Counted from the stretch's first letter, positions 31,572 through 41,142 are shown. The stretch: 64,000 nt of DNA from Pseudomonas azotoformans (GCF_900103345.1 NZ_LT629702.1:930001-994000); one strand, 5' to 3'. The notes: generated by a model not told the origin, from the sequence alone. A program made the numbers and translations.

Positions 31572-32519
31572 TCAGCCAGCCCCGGGCACATTCGGCCAAA
31601 GATCCGCCACCAGAAACAAGCGCTCGGCTTCCTCCCAATCCTCCCCCACCTGCACCAGCCGCACCAGCAACTGCGCCGGTGCCATCGGGTCAAGGTCGGC
31701 CAACCAGCCGCGCATCTGCTCTTCGCTCCACACCTCATTCGCGGGGTAATGCGCCGGCGCCAGCCAGGCATGCCGTGGCAGGGGCTGCCAACGGCCCGGT
31801 TGGCTGCGGCTGACAAACGCTTGCCAATCACGCTGATGCAACCAGCGCCCACGCAAATGCTGCGGATGGGCACCACTGGGGGCCTCGGCTTCGCCGGGCC
31901 AGGGGTAGAGCAGGTAGCCCCCCAACCATAAATGCGCATCGAACTGCTGGATATCCAACGCGGCCAGCACTTCACGGCTTTCCTCCCGCGCCGATATCGG
32001 CAGCTGATGCTGGGCCAGATGCGCCAGCTTGCGGTCCAGTCGGTCATGACAGCCCGGGCCGAGCCATTGCGCCGTGTCCTGACCATCACCGTCCTGCGGC
32101 CCCAGATACAGCTTGATCGCCAGTTCCAGGTGGTGCACGCCATCGCGGTCGCGCAGCAACATGTCCAGCTCGCCGAGGGTATGCCCGGCACGGCGGATCG
32201 GCAGGTTGGCGGCCAGCAACTCCACGCCCGGCGCATGCTGCACCGCAAACTGCCACAGGCGTTCGTAATACAGGCCCAGGCGGCGTGTACGTGACAGGCT
32301 CAGCCACTGCTGCAAGGTGCTGCTGTTCCGGTCCAGTTCGCTCAGCCAGTGTTCCAGCAGATGCGGCGCCTGCACCCAGTCGCTGCCGGCCAGCGGGTGG
32401 CGCTGCGGCCAGGGCGTCTGCGCGAGCATCGGCGGGGCGAGCATCACCCACGCCAGGTCGCGCACCTCGGGGTGGCGCAGCTGGCGGGGCAGGTTGTGCA
32501 GATCGGGGAACACAGTCAT
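31572..32519 (-). CDS. DUF1853 protein, possible PD-(D/E)XK nuclease fold
   Basis: 315 residues, soluble. [24 protein letters not shown] (in two parts: GELDMLL at about 133, LELAIK at about 146) looks like the D...ExK metal-binding core of the PD-(D/E)XK nuclease superfamily, though the last motif residues are ELAIK rather than ExK. Divergent from nadK across 145 bases, an arrangement conserved in Pseudomonas as I remember it. Biological role unknown. Confidence 0.85.
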   Translation of the reverse strand: MTVFPDLHNLPRQLRHPEVRDLAWVMLAPPMLAQTPWPQRHPLAGSDWVQAPHLLEHWLSELDRNSSTLQQWLSLSRTRRLGLYYERLWQFAVQHAPGVELLAANLPIRRAGHTLGELDMLLRDRDGVHHLELAIKLYLGPQDGDGQDTAQWLGPGCHDRLDRKLAHLAQHQLPISAREESREVLAALDIQQFDAHLWLGGYLLYPWPGEAEAPSGAHPQHLRGRWLHQRDWQAFVSRSQPGRWQPLPRHAWLAPAHYPANEVWSEEQMRGWLADLDPMAPAQLLVRLVQVGEDWEEAERLFLVADLWPNVPGAG

Positions 32520-32664
32520 GGTCCGAGCATAGCCTTTTAACTGCGCTGAAGGTGGCTGAGAACCGTTGTCATCAAGGCTTCACGACGACAAAGGATTTTG
32601 CCTGAGACGGCCTTTCGCCCATAATCGTTCTTTTTTGCAACACTCCACATCCCGCAGGAGCCCC

Positions 32665-33555
32665 ATGGAGCAATTTCGCAATATCGGCATTATCGGTCGC
32701 CTGGGCAGTACCCAGGTGTTGGACACCGTCCGCCGGCTGAAAAAATTCCTGCTGGACCGCCACCTGCATGTGATCCTCGAAGACACCATCGCTGAAATCC
32801 TGCCGGGCCACGGCCTGCAGACCTCGTCGCGCAAGATGCTCGGCGAAGTCTGCGACATGGTCATCGTGGTCGGCGGCGACGGCAGCCTGCTCGGCGCGGC
32901 CCGGGCTCTGGCGCGGCATAACGTGCCGGTGCTGGGGATCAACCGGGGCAGCCTGGGGTTCCTCACTGATATCCGCCCGGATGAGCTGGAAGTCGAAGTG
33001 GCCAAGGTGCTCGACGGCCATTACCTGGTGGAGAACCGCTTCCTGCTGCAAGCCGAAGTGCGCCGCCACGGCGAAGCCATCGGCCAGGGCGATGCGCTCA
33101 ATGACGTGGTGCTGCACCCTGGCAAATCCACGCGAATGATCGAGTTCGAGCTGTATATCGACGGCCAGTTCGTGTGCAGCCAGAAGGCCGACGGCCTGAT
33201 CGTCGCCACGCCTACCGGTTCCACCGCCTACGCGCTGTCGGCGGGTGGCCCGATCATGCATCCCAAGCTGGATGCCATTGTGATCGTGCCGATGTACCCC
33301 CATATGTTGTCGAGCCGGCCGATTGTGGTCGACGGCAACAGTGAGCTGAAAATCGTGGTGTCCAAAGACATGCAGATCTACCCGCAGGTGTCGTGTGACG
33401 GGCAGAACCATTTCACCTGCGCCCCCGGTGACACCATCACCGTGAGCAAGAAGGCACAGAAGTTGCGGTTGATCCACCCGCTGGACCACAACTACTACGA
33501 AGTGTGCCGCACCAAGCTGGGCTGGGGCAGCCGCTTGGGGGGTGGAGGCGACTGA
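32665..33555 (+). CDS. nadK: NAD kinase
   Basis: 296 residues. Phosphorylates NAD to NADP with ATP. Motif GGDGS (70-74) is the phosphate/NAD site with the catalytic aspartate, TPTGSTAYALSAGGP (about 177-191) is the second family motif. Start ATG 32665 has CAGGAG four bases upstream; the frame extends upstream but without a site. The TGA overlaps the next gene's ATG by one base (TGATG). Confidence 0.96.
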   Translation: MEQFRNIGIIGRLGSTQVLDTVRRLKKFLLDRHLHVILEDTIAEILPGHGLQTSSRKMLGEVCDMVIVVGGDGSLLGAARALARHNVPVLGINRGSLGFLTDIRPDELEVEVAKVLDGHYLVENRFLLQAEVRRHGEAIGQGDALNDVVLHPGKSTRMIEFELYIDGQFVCSQKADGLIVATPTGSTAYALSAGGPIMHPKLDAIVIVPMYPHMLSSRPIVVDGNSELKIVVSKDMQIYPQVSCDGQNHFTCAPGDTITVSKKAQKLRLIHPLDHNYYEVCRTKLGWGSRLGGGGD

Positions 33556-34526
33556 TGCTCGATCCCGCGCGTAGCTACGACCTGATTGGTGACGTGCACG
33601 GTTGCGCCCATACCCTCGAGCACTTGCTCGACCTGTTGGGCTACCACAAGCAGGGCGGCACCTGGCGCCATCCCACGCGTATGGCGGTGTTCCTCGGCGA
33701 TATCATCGACCGTGGCCCGCGCATCCGCGAGGCGCTGCATATCGTCCACGATATGAGCGAGGCCGGCCAGGCGCTGTGCATCATGGGCAACCACGAGTTC
33801 AACGCCCTGGGCTGGACCACACCGGCACCGCCGGGCAGTGGCAAGCAGTTCGTGCGCGAGCACAACCCACGGCATGCGCGGTTGATCCACGAGACTCTGA
33901 CCCAATTCGAACACCACCCGGCCGACTGGCACGACTTCCTCGGCTGGTTCTACGACATGCCGCTGTTTGTCGACGCCGGGCGCTTTCGCGTGGTGCATGC
34001 GTGCTGGGATGACGGCTTTATCCAGCCGCTGCGCGCCACCTTCCCGGACGGCTGCATTGACCAGCACTTCCTGCAGGCGGCCGCCGTGCCGGGCAGTTTT
34101 GCCTGCAACGCGTTCGACCGCCTGCTGCGCGGCACCGATATGCGTTTGCCGGACGGCCTCACGTTGACCGGTGGCGATGGCCTGACGCGCTCGTTCTTCC
34201 GCACCAAGTTCTGGGAAGACGACCCCAAGACCTACGGCGACATCGTGTTCCAGCCCGATGCACTGCCCGAGCCGGTGGCGCGTACACCGTTGTCGTCCAC
34301 CGAAAAGAATTCCCTGCTGCGCTACGGCGTCGACGAACCGCTGTTGTTCGTCGGGCATTACTGGCGCAGCGGCAAACCGGCGCCGATCCGCCCGAACCTG
34401 GCCTGCCTGGACTACAGCGCGGTGCTGTACGGCAAGCTGGTGGCGTACCGTCTGGACCAGGAAACCCGCCTCGACCCGCGCAAGTTCGTGTGGGTCGATG
34501 TCGAGCGGCCGGAGGTGCTCACATGA
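33555..34526 (+). CDS. Calcineurin-like metallophosphoesterase
   Basis: 323 residues. Two-metal phosphatase core: GDVHG (12-16), GDIIDRGP (about 50-57) and GNHE (about 78-81), followed by a histidine-containing second half (VVHACWDD, FVGHYW). It resembles the Ser/Thr phosphatase/ApaH branch. Substrate unknown. Translationally coupled to nadK, which suggests a nucleotide- or NADP-related substrate, but this is inference. Its TGA overlaps a 10-codon open frame (ATGA) that leads nowhere, see findings. Confidence 0.9.
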   Translation: MLDPARSYDLIGDVHGCAHTLEHLLDLLGYHKQGGTWRHPTRMAVFLGDIIDRGPRIREALHIVHDMSEAGQALCIMGNHEFNALGWTTPAPPGSGKQFVREHNPRHARLIHETLTQFEHHPADWHDFLGWFYDMPLFVDAGRFRVVHACWDDGFIQPLRATFPDGCIDQHFLQAAAVPGSFACNAFDRLLRGTDMRLPDGLTLTGGDGLTRSFFRTKFWEDDPKTYGDIVFQPDALPEPVARTPLSSTEKNSLLRYGVDEPLLFVGHYWRSGKPAPIRPNLACLDYSAVLYGKLVAYRLDQETRLDPRKFVWVDVERPEVLT

Positions 34527-34564
34527 GCCCCTGCGCGCTGCACATGCACTCTTGAGGAACCTCC

Positions 34565-35914
34565 ATGGATGATTCGACGTTCGACCAACTGGAGGCTGCC
34601 CTGGCGGCGGCTCCCGGTAACGTCGCACTGCTGACCGTATTGCTGGGTGCCAGCCTTGAGCGTGGCGAACACGCGCGTGGGCTGAAGCTGCTGCCCGCCG
34701 ACCTTGAGCAATGGCCAGAGGCTTCGGCGCTGAAGCTGGCGGCGGCGCAATTGCTGCTGGCCGACGGCCAGGCGCAGAAGGCGTTGTTGTTGATCGAGGG
34801 TGAAGACCCGACGGCGCGCCTGCTCAAGGCCCGTGCCCTGGCTGCACTCGAGCGTCTCAAGGAAGCCCAGGTGGAATACCGTGCGGCGGTGGACGCCAAC
34901 CCGGCGCTGGAAGACATGGCGCTGTGGCGCCGCCTGAATGTGTCGGTGGTGGACTTCCCTGGCGCCGAAGGCCGCCCGCGCCTGCGTGTGATCTCCAATG
35001 ACGACACCGACAAGAGCGAAGTCGTGCGCCTGCTGGTGCCGGAAAACGAAACCCTGACCTTCGATGATATCGGCGGCCTGGATGAGTTGAAAAAGACCAT
35101 CCACAAAAAGATCATCCTGCCGTACCAGAAACCGGGCCTGTTCCAGCGTTTTCGCAAGAAGGTCGGCGGCGGTGTGCTGCTGTACGGCCCACCGGGTTGC
35201 GGCAAGACCATGCTCGCCCGCGCCACCGCCGGGGAGTGCAAGGCCACCTTCTTTAACGTGGCGATTTCCGATGTGCTGGACATGTACATCGGCGAATCCG
35301 AGCGCAAGTTGCACGCGCTGTTCGAGCAGGCGCGGGCCCAGGCGCCGGCGGTGATGTTTTTCGATGAAGTCGAGGCGCTGGGCGGCAAACGTGCGAATAC
35401 CCGCGAGTCGACCTCGTCCAAGCTGGTGAGCCAGTTCCTCTCCGAGATGGACGGTTTTACCAATGACAACCACGGCGTGCTGATCCTCGCCGCGACCAAC
35501 GTGCCCTGGTCGGTCGACTCGGCGTTCCGCCGCCCCGGCCGCTTTGACCGCGTGCTGTTTGTACCGCCACCGGATCGCCCGGCGCGTGAGGCGATGCTCA
35601 AGGCGATGATGAAAGGCCGCCCGATGGCCGACGACATCGACTTCGCCTTCCTGGCCAAGAACACCTCGGGCTTCTCCGGTGCCGACCTCAGCGAGTTGGT
35701 GGAAACCGCCGCCGATGAAGCCATTGAAGCGTCCATCGACAGTGGCGCCGAGCAGTCGATTTGCGACCGGCATTTCAAGCAAGCCTTGAAAGAGGTGCGC
35801 GCGACCACCCTGGAATGGCTGACCACGGCACGCAATTACGCGCGGTATGCCAATGAAGGCAACCAGTACGACGAAGTGCTGGCCTTCCTCGACAAGCACG
35901 GGAAGGGTCGCTGA
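34565..35914 (+). CDS. AAA+ ATPase with N-terminal TPR-like helical repeats
   Basis: 449 residues. The first 120 residues are alanine/leucine-rich helical repeats of TPR type (for example RLLKARALAALERLKEAQVEYRAAV, about 80-105). A classic AAA module follows: Walker A GPPGCGKT (208-215), Walker B FFDEVEAL (about 264-271), the second region of homology ATNVPWSVDSAFRRPGRFDR with two arginine fingers, and a lid ending AKNTSGFSGADLSELVETAADEA. This is the FtsH/Cdc48 branch, but no protease domain is attached. Probably a protein-remodelling ring. AGGAACC precedes ATG. Next two genes overlap successively, so it belongs to a three-gene module. Function unknown. Confidence 0.9.
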   Translation: MDDSTFDQLEAALAAAPGNVALLTVLLGASLERGEHARGLKLLPADLEQWPEASALKLAAAQLLLADGQAQKALLLIEGEDPTARLLKARALAALERLKEAQVEYRAAVDANPALEDMALWRRLNVSVVDFPGAEGRPRLRVISNDDTDKSEVVRLLVPENETLTFDDIGGLDELKKTIHKKIILPYQKPGLFQRFRKKVGGGVLLYGPPGCGKTMLARATAGECKATFFNVAISDVLDMYIGESERKLHALFEQARAQAPAVMFFDEVEALGGKRANTRESTSSKLVSQFLSEMDGFTNDNHGVLILAATNVPWSVDSAFRRPGRFDRVLFVPPPDRPAREAMLKAMMKGRPMADDIDFAFLAKNTSGFSGADLSELVETAADEAIEASIDSGAEQSICDRHFKQALKEVRATTLEWLTTARNYARYANEGNQYDEVLAFLDKHGKGR

Positions 35915-36399
35915 TGGCGCAGTACGGTGGTTATCGCATCGAAGACGAACCGCGCCCGGGCGCTCTGGCCAAGTGGGCGGTTTCGCCATTCTGGCCGCTG
36001 CTCGGCCTGATGCTCGGTGGTGCCTGGCTGGGTTTGCCGTGGTTCGTGTTCAACTCCATTGCCGTCGGCAGCCCGACGCGGGTGCGCGAATGGGTGCTGG
36101 CCGGCGTGGCGCTGGTGGGCAGCATCGTCATCGGCTTCGTGTTGCTGCAACTGGTCGGCGCGGGGTATTTGCAGACCCAGGCGCAAATCCAGTACGCCTT
36201 GTTGGTGTTGGTGGTGTGGAAACTCACCCTGGGCTACCTGCTGTATATGCAGCAGAACGCGACCATTGAGATTTACCAGTACTACGGCGGCGAGTTGAGC
36301 CGCTTTGGTTTTCCCTTGGCGTTGATTGGTGGCTTCGTGCTCAAAGGCATGGTCGTCAAATGGCTGCCGTACACGCTGTGGTACCTGGTGGTGAGCTGA
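35914..36399 (+). CDS. Four-helix integral membrane protein of the AAA+/TPR module
   Basis: 161 residues. Transmembrane segments near 26-50 (FWPLLGLMLGGAWLGLPWFV), 63-83 (LAGVALVGSIVIGFVLLQLV), 90-110 (IQYALLVLVVWKLTLGYLLY) and 130-158. ATG overlaps the AAA gene TGA (TGATG), and its own TGA overlaps the next ATG likewise. I do not recognise the family. It probably anchors or receives the AAA+ protein at the inner membrane; inference from coupling only. Confidence 0.85.
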   Translation: MAQYGGYRIEDEPRPGALAKWAVSPFWPLLGLMLGGAWLGLPWFVFNSIAVGSPTRVREWVLAGVALVGSIVIGFVLLQLVGAGYLQTQAQIQYALLVLVVWKLTLGYLLYMQQNATIEIYQYYGGELSRFGFPLALIGGFVLKGMVVKWLPYTLWYLVVS

Positions 36400-37322
36400 T
36401 GAATACCGACTATCTGCTGCAACTGGCTTACCAACGCCTACAGGCTGACCACAATGATGGTGCCATCGACGCATTGCGCCAGTTGCTGGCCAGCGACCCG
36501 CAGTCGGCCGAGGCGCATGCCTTGCTGGCGATCTGCTTGATGAACATGCGCCGCGTGCATGCTGCCAAGCGCGAGGTGCAGTTGGCGCTTGCCGCCGATG
36601 CGCAGTTGCCGCTGTCCCACTACGCCGCCGCGCAGGTGGCGATTGCCCTGCGCAAGTTCAAGCTGGCCCAGGAACATGTTACTCAACTGTTGGACATGGA
36701 GCCGCTGAACCCGGCGTACTACCGTTGCCAGGCCGAGTTGTACCAGCTCACCGGTCGCCTGGCGCAAAGCCGTGAACCGTTGGAAAAAGCCTTGCAGCTG
36801 GGCCCCGATGATCCCGCCAACCTGGTAGCCATGGCGCAGTTCCACCGCGCCAGCAGCCAGTGGGACCAGGCGTATCAGTTCGCGCGCCAGGCGTTGCAGG
36901 CTGATCCGTCGAATGCGGCGGCAGTGGTGGTGCTCGGCCACCTGTTGTTGCGCGAAGGCGATATCAACGGCGCCCGTGACCATGCGATCTGGGCCTTGCA
37001 GGAGAACGCCACGAACGTTGCGGCACTGCACCTGCTCACGGCGGTCAAGGCCCGCAGCAATGTGTTCCTCGGCACCTGGTGGCGCTTCAATAGTTGGATG
37101 AACGAACGCAGCGCCACCCGCGCCATTATCCTGCTGCTGTGCATGTTTGTGGTCTACCGTGTGGTGGTGATCACGTTGACTGCCCACGGCTATCCGCAAG
37201 TGGCCGAGCTGGTCAATTGGCTGTGGCTGGCGTTTGCCGCCTACACCTTCGCGGCGCCGCAGATTTTCCGGCGCCTGCTGGACAAGGAGCTTGTACAGGT
37301 CAAGCTCTCCAAGGAATTCTGA
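36399..37322 (+). CDS. TPR-repeat protein with C-terminal membrane anchor
   Basis: 307 residues, start MNTDYLLQLAYQRLQ (36399) by the TGATG overlap. About six TPR units cover residues 1-215 (for example AQFHRASSQWDQAYQFARQALQADP), then two hydrophobic helices near 241-262 (AIILLLCMFVVYRVVVITLT) and 272-290. The TPR part should sit in the cytoplasm and recruit partner proteins. Third gene of the AAA+/membrane/TPR module. A palindrome TGACGGG-6-CCCGTCA (37320-37339) lies over its stop codon. Confidence 0.88.
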   Translation: MNTDYLLQLAYQRLQADHNDGAIDALRQLLASDPQSAEAHALLAICLMNMRRVHAAKREVQLALAADAQLPLSHYAAAQVAIALRKFKLAQEHVTQLLDMEPLNPAYYRCQAELYQLTGRLAQSREPLEKALQLGPDDPANLVAMAQFHRASSQWDQAYQFARQALQADPSNAAAVVVLGHLLLREGDINGARDHAIWALQENATNVAALHLLTAVKARSNVFLGTWWRFNSWMNERSATRAIILLLCMFVVYRVVVITLTAHGYPQVAELVNWLWLAFAAYTFAAPQIFRRLLDKELVQVKLSKEF

Positions 37323-37339
37323 CGGGCCATGACCCGTCA
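37320..37339. terminator. Short palindrome over the stop codon of the TPR gene
   Basis: TGACGGG-CCATGA-CCCGTCA is a perfect 7-base-arm hairpin beginning in the stop codon. No T-run follows, so it may stabilise a 3' end or attenuate rather than terminate by itself. Confidence 0.45.
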
Positions 37340-37373
37340 CCCACGTACTCGCTGAACCTCAGAGGCTGTTCAC

Positions 37374-37634
37374 ATGTCGTCTTTTGCTGAAATGATCGAA
37401 AACATCACCCCGGACATCTACGAGAGCCTCAAGCTCGCCGTGGAAATCGGCAAGTGGTCCGATGGCCGCAAGCTCACCGCCGAGCAGCGCGAGCTGTCGT
37501 TGCAGGCGGTGATCGCCTGGGAAATCCAGAACCTGCCGGAAGACCAGCGCACCGGCTACATGGGCCCGCAGGAATGCCAGTCGAAATCGACCACCGTGCC
37601 GAACATCCTGTTCAAGTCGGATGCGATCCATTGA
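37374..37634 (+). CDS. yeaC: YeaC family protein (DUF1315)
   Basis: 86 residues, soluble, with the DUF1315 signature ITPDIYESLKLAVEIGKWSDGRKL and AVIAWEIQNLPEDQRTGYM (given in outline). Function unknown. Its TGA overlaps a TTG that starts the next gene, suggesting coupling. Confidence 0.88.
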   Translation: MSSFAEMIENITPDIYESLKLAVEIGKWSDGRKLTAEQRELSLQAVIAWEIQNLPEDQRTGYMGPQECQSKSTTVPNILFKSDAIH

Positions 37635-38461
37635 TTGAAATTGGTCGCGGTGCAGTCAGCAAGATGTCGGCGCAACTCGGTGAGCCGACCGTTCAATACG
37701 CGTTTCGCCTAGGCGACGCCGAGGTGCCGGTCAACCCGTTGATCGGCACCCACGTGCGCCTGGAGTACCTCGGTGCCATCCATTGCAGCCATTGCGGCCG
37801 CAAGACCAAGACCAGCTTCAGCCAGGGGTATTGCTACCCGTGCATGACCAAGCTGGCCCAGTGTGACCTGTGCATCATGAGCCCCGAGCGTTGCCATTAC
37901 GACGCCGGCACCTGCCGCGATCCAGGCTGGGGCGAAAAATTCTGCATGACCGACCATGTGGTGTACCTGGCGAACTCGTCGGGGATCAAGGTCGGCATCA
38001 CCCGCGCCACCCAGCTGCCGACGCGCTGGCTCGACCAGGGCGCTAGCCAGGCGCTGCCGATCATGCGCGTGGCGACCCGCCAGCAGTCCGGTTTTGTCGA
38101 AGACCTGTTCCGCAGCCAGGTGGCCGACAAGACCAACTGGCGTGCGCTGGTCAAGGGCGACGCCCAGTCCGTCGACCTCAAGCAGGTGCGTGACGAACTG
38201 TTCGCCGCCTGCGCCGACGGCCTGCTGGGTTTGCAGGAACGCTTTGGCCTGCAGGCCATCCAACCGGTGACCGACATCGAACCGCTCGAAATCCGCTACC
38301 CGGTGGAGCAGTATCCGGCCAAGATCGTCAGCTTCAACCTGGACAAGAACCCGATTGCCGAAGGCACGCTGCTGGGGATCAAGGGCCAGTACCTGATCTT
38401 CGATACCGGCGTTATCAATATTCGTAAGTACACGGCCTACCAGCTCGCCGTGCATCAGTAG
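37631..38461 (+). CDS. DUF2797 protein with cysteine clusters, TTG start
   Basis: 276 residues if started at TTG 37631 (overlapping the yeaC TGA as TTGA), giving IEIGRGAVSKMSAQLGEP near the start. The alternative ATG at 37664 would remove conserved-looking residues. Two zinc-type cysteine clusters: CSHCGRKTKTSFSQGYCYPC (about 50-69) and CDLCIMSPERCHYDAGTC (about 77-94), then a GIY-YIG-like segment VVYLANSSGIKVGITRATQLPTRW (VYL...KVGIT pattern, about 110-133). DUF2797 is related to GIY-YIG nuclease folds as I recall. Role unknown; linked to yeaC and pepN. Confidence 0.75.
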   Translation: MIEIGRGAVSKMSAQLGEPTVQYAFRLGDAEVPVNPLIGTHVRLEYLGAIHCSHCGRKTKTSFSQGYCYPCMTKLAQCDLCIMSPERCHYDAGTCRDPGWGEKFCMTDHVVYLANSSGIKVGITRATQLPTRWLDQGASQALPIMRVATRQQSGFVEDLFRSQVADKTNWRALVKGDAQSVDLKQVRDELFAACADGLLGLQERFGLQAIQPVTDIEPLEIRYPVEQYPAKIVSFNLDKNPIAEGTLLGIKGQYLIFDTGVINIRKYTAYQLAVHQ

Positions 38462-38474
38462 AAGGATGCCACCC

Positions 38475-41132
38475 ATGCGCACCGAACAACCGAAGATGAT
38501 TTACCTCAAGGACTATCAGGCGCCGGACTACCTGATCGAAGAGACCCACCTGACCTTCGAGTTGTTCGAGGACCACAGCCTGGTCCACGCGCAACTGGTG
38601 ATGCGCCGCAATCCTGAGCGTGGCGCAGGTTTGCCGCCGCTGGTGCTGGACGGCCAGCAGCTTGAGCTGCTGAGCGTAAACCTGGCCGATCAGGCACTGA
38701 CCGCTGATGACTATCAACTGACCGACAGCCACCTGACGGTGCATCCGAACAGCGCGATGTTTACCCTGGACACCACGGTAAAGATCCATCCGGAAACCAA
38801 CACTGCGCTGGAAGGCCTGTACAAGTCCGGCAGCATGTTCTGCACCCAGTGCGAGGCCGAAGGCTTTCGCAAGATCACCTATTACCTTGACCGCCCAGAT
38901 GTGATGAGCACCTTCACCACCACGGTGATCGCCGAGCAACACCGCTACCCGATCCTGCTGTCCAACGGCAACCCGATTGCCAGCGGCCCCGGTGAAGATG
39001 GCCGTCATTGGGCAACCTGGGAAGACCCGTTCAAGAAGCCGGCGTACCTGTTTGCCCTGGTGGCCGGTGACCTGTGGTGTGTCGAAGATACCTTCACCAC
39101 CATGACCGACCGCACCGTGGCGCTGCGCATCTACGTCGAGCCGGAAAACATCGACAAGTGCCAGCACGCCATGACCAGCCTGAAAAAATCCATGCGCTGG
39201 GACGAAGAAACCTATGGTCGCGAGTATGACCTCGACATCTTCATGATCGTCGCGGTGAACGACTTCAACATGGGCGCCATGGAAAACAAGGGCCTGAACA
39301 TCTTCAACTCCAGCGCCGTGCTGGCCCGTGCCGAAACCGCCACCGATGCCGCGCACCAGCGGGTCGAGGCGATTGTTGCCCACGAATACTTCCACAACTG
39401 GTCGGGCAACCGCGTGACCTGCCGCGACTGGTTCCAGCTGTCGCTCAAGGAAGGTTTCACCGTTTACCGTGACTCGCAATTCTCCGCCGACATGAACTCG
39501 GCCACGGTCAAGCGCATCCAGGACGTGGCGTACCTGCGTACCCACCAGTTCGCCGAAGACGCCGGCCCGATGGCCCACGCGGTGCGTCCGGACAGCTTTA
39601 TCGAGATCTCCAACTTCTACACCCTGACCGTGTACGAAAAGGGCTCGGAAGTGGTTGGCATGATCCACACCTTGCTCGGCGCCGAAGGTTTCCGCAAAGG
39701 CAGCGACCTGTACTTCGAACGCCATGACGGCCAGGCCGTCACCTGCGACGACTTCATCAAGGCCATGGAAGACGCCAACGGCGCCGATTTGACGCAATTC
39801 AAACGCTGGTACAGCCAGGCCGGTACGCCGCGTCTTGCGGTGAGCGAGTCCTACGACGCTGCGGCGAAAACCTACACCCTCACCTTCCGCCAGAGCTGCC
39901 CGGAAACCCCGGACAAGGTGGAAAAACTGCCGTTCGTGATTCCGGTGGAGCTGGGCTTGCTGGACGGGCAGGGCGCTGGCGTTGCCTTGCGCCTGGCCGG
40001 TGAGGCGGCTGCGGGTGGCACGTCGCGGGTGATTTCGGTGACCGAGGCCGAGCAGACGTTTACCTTCGTTGATATCGCCGAACAGCCGTTGCCTTCGCTG
40101 CTGCGCGGGTTCTCGGCGCCGGTGAAGCTGAGCTTCCCGTACAGCCGCGACCAGTTGATGTTCCTGATGCAGCATGACAGCGACGGTTTTAACCGTTGGG
40201 ATGCCGGCCAGCAGTTGTCGGTGCAGGTGCTGCAGGAGCTGATTGAACAGCATCAGCAAGGCCAGGCCTTGAAGATGGATCAACGCTTGATCACTGCGCT
40301 GCGCAGCGTGTTGAGCGACGAAAACCTGGACCAGGCGATGGTCGCGGAAATGCTGTCGTTGCCGGGTGAAGCCTACCTGACTGAAATCAGCGACGTGGCG
40401 GATGTGGATGCCATCCACGCCGCCCGTGAGTTTGCGCGCAAGCAACTGGCGGACAACCTGCACGAAGCGCTGTGGCTGCGTTACCAGGCCAATCGCGAGC
40501 TGTCCAAGCAAACGCCGTACGTGGCGGCCGCCGAGCACTTTGCCCGTCGCGCGTTGCAGAACATCGCGCTGTCCTACCTGATGCTCAGTGGCAAGCCGCA
40601 AGTGTTGGCGGCGACGCTGGACCAGTTCGACACCAGCGACAACATGACCGAGCGCCTGACCGCGCTGGCGGTGCTGGTGAATTCACCGTTCGAGGCAGAG
40701 AAGGCCAAGGCGCTGGTGGTGTTTGCCGAGAACTTCAAGGACAACCCGTTGGTCATGGACCAGTGGTTCAGCGTGCAGGCTGGCAGCACCCTGCCGGGCG
40801 GGCTGGAGCGCGTGAAGGCGTTGATGGAGCATCCGGCGTTCACCATGAAGAACCCGAACAAGGTACGTGCGTTGATTGGCGCCTTTGCCGGGCAGAACCT
40901 GATCAACTTCCACGCGGCGGACGGTTCGGGCTATCGCTTCCTGGCGGACCTGGTGATCCAGTTGAATGGCTTCAACCCGCAGATCGCTTCGCGCCAATTG
41001 GCGCCGCTGACCCGCTGGCGCAAATACGACAGCGCGCGCCAAGCGCTGATGAAGGCGGAGCTGGAGCGCATTCTGGCGTCCGGTGAGTTGTCGAGTGATG
41101 TGTTCGAGGTGGTCAGCAAGAGCTTGGCTTAA
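38475..41132 (+). CDS. pepN: Aminopeptidase N (M1 family)
   Basis: 885 residues. Cytoplasmic zinc aminopeptidase that removes N-terminal residues. GAMEN substrate motif near residue 266 and zinc motif HEYFH (about 303-307) with the downstream glutamate in KEGFTVY. Full-length with the long helical C-terminal domain. Start MRTEQPKMIYLKDYQ (38475), with AGAAGGA upstream. A terminator follows. Confidence 0.96.
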   Translation: MRTEQPKMIYLKDYQAPDYLIEETHLTFELFEDHSLVHAQLVMRRNPERGAGLPPLVLDGQQLELLSVNLADQALTADDYQLTDSHLTVHPNSAMFTLDTTVKIHPETNTALEGLYKSGSMFCTQCEAEGFRKITYYLDRPDVMSTFTTTVIAEQHRYPILLSNGNPIASGPGEDGRHWATWEDPFKKPAYLFALVAGDLWCVEDTFTTMTDRTVALRIYVEPENIDKCQHAMTSLKKSMRWDEETYGREYDLDIFMIVAVNDFNMGAMENKGLNIFNSSAVLARAETATDAAHQRVEAIVAHEYFHNWSGNRVTCRDWFQLSLKEGFTVYRDSQFSADMNSATVKRIQDVAYLRTHQFAEDAGPMAHAVRPDSFIEISNFYTLTVYEKGSEVVGMIHTLLGAEGFRKGSDLYFERHDGQAVTCDDFIKAMEDANGADLTQFKRWYSQAGTPRLAVSESYDAAAKTYTLTFRQSCPETPDKVEKLPFVIPVELGLLDGQGAGVALRLAGEAAAGGTSRVISVTEAEQTFTFVDIAEQPLPSLLRGFSAPVKLSFPYSRDQLMFLMQHDSDGFNRWDAGQQLSVQVLQELIEQHQQGQALKMDQRLITALRSVLSDENLDQAMVAEMLSLPGEAYLTEISDVADVDAIHAAREFARKQLADNLHEALWLRYQANRELSKQTPYVAAAEHFARRALQNIALSYLMLSGKPQVLAATLDQFDTSDNMTERLTALAVLVNSPFEAEKAKALVVFAENFKDNPLVMDQWFSVQAGSTLPGGLERVKALMEHPAFTMKNPNKVRALIGAFAGQNLINFHAADGSGYRFLADLVIQLNGFNPQIASRQLAPLTRWRKYDSARQALMKAELERILASGELSSDVFEVVSKSLA

Positions 41133-41142
41133 GCGTTGATCC

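Noticed and set aside
38415..40601. 728-residue minus-strand open frame
   Set aside because: Antisense to pepN and the end of the DUF2797 gene; no start site or family motif.
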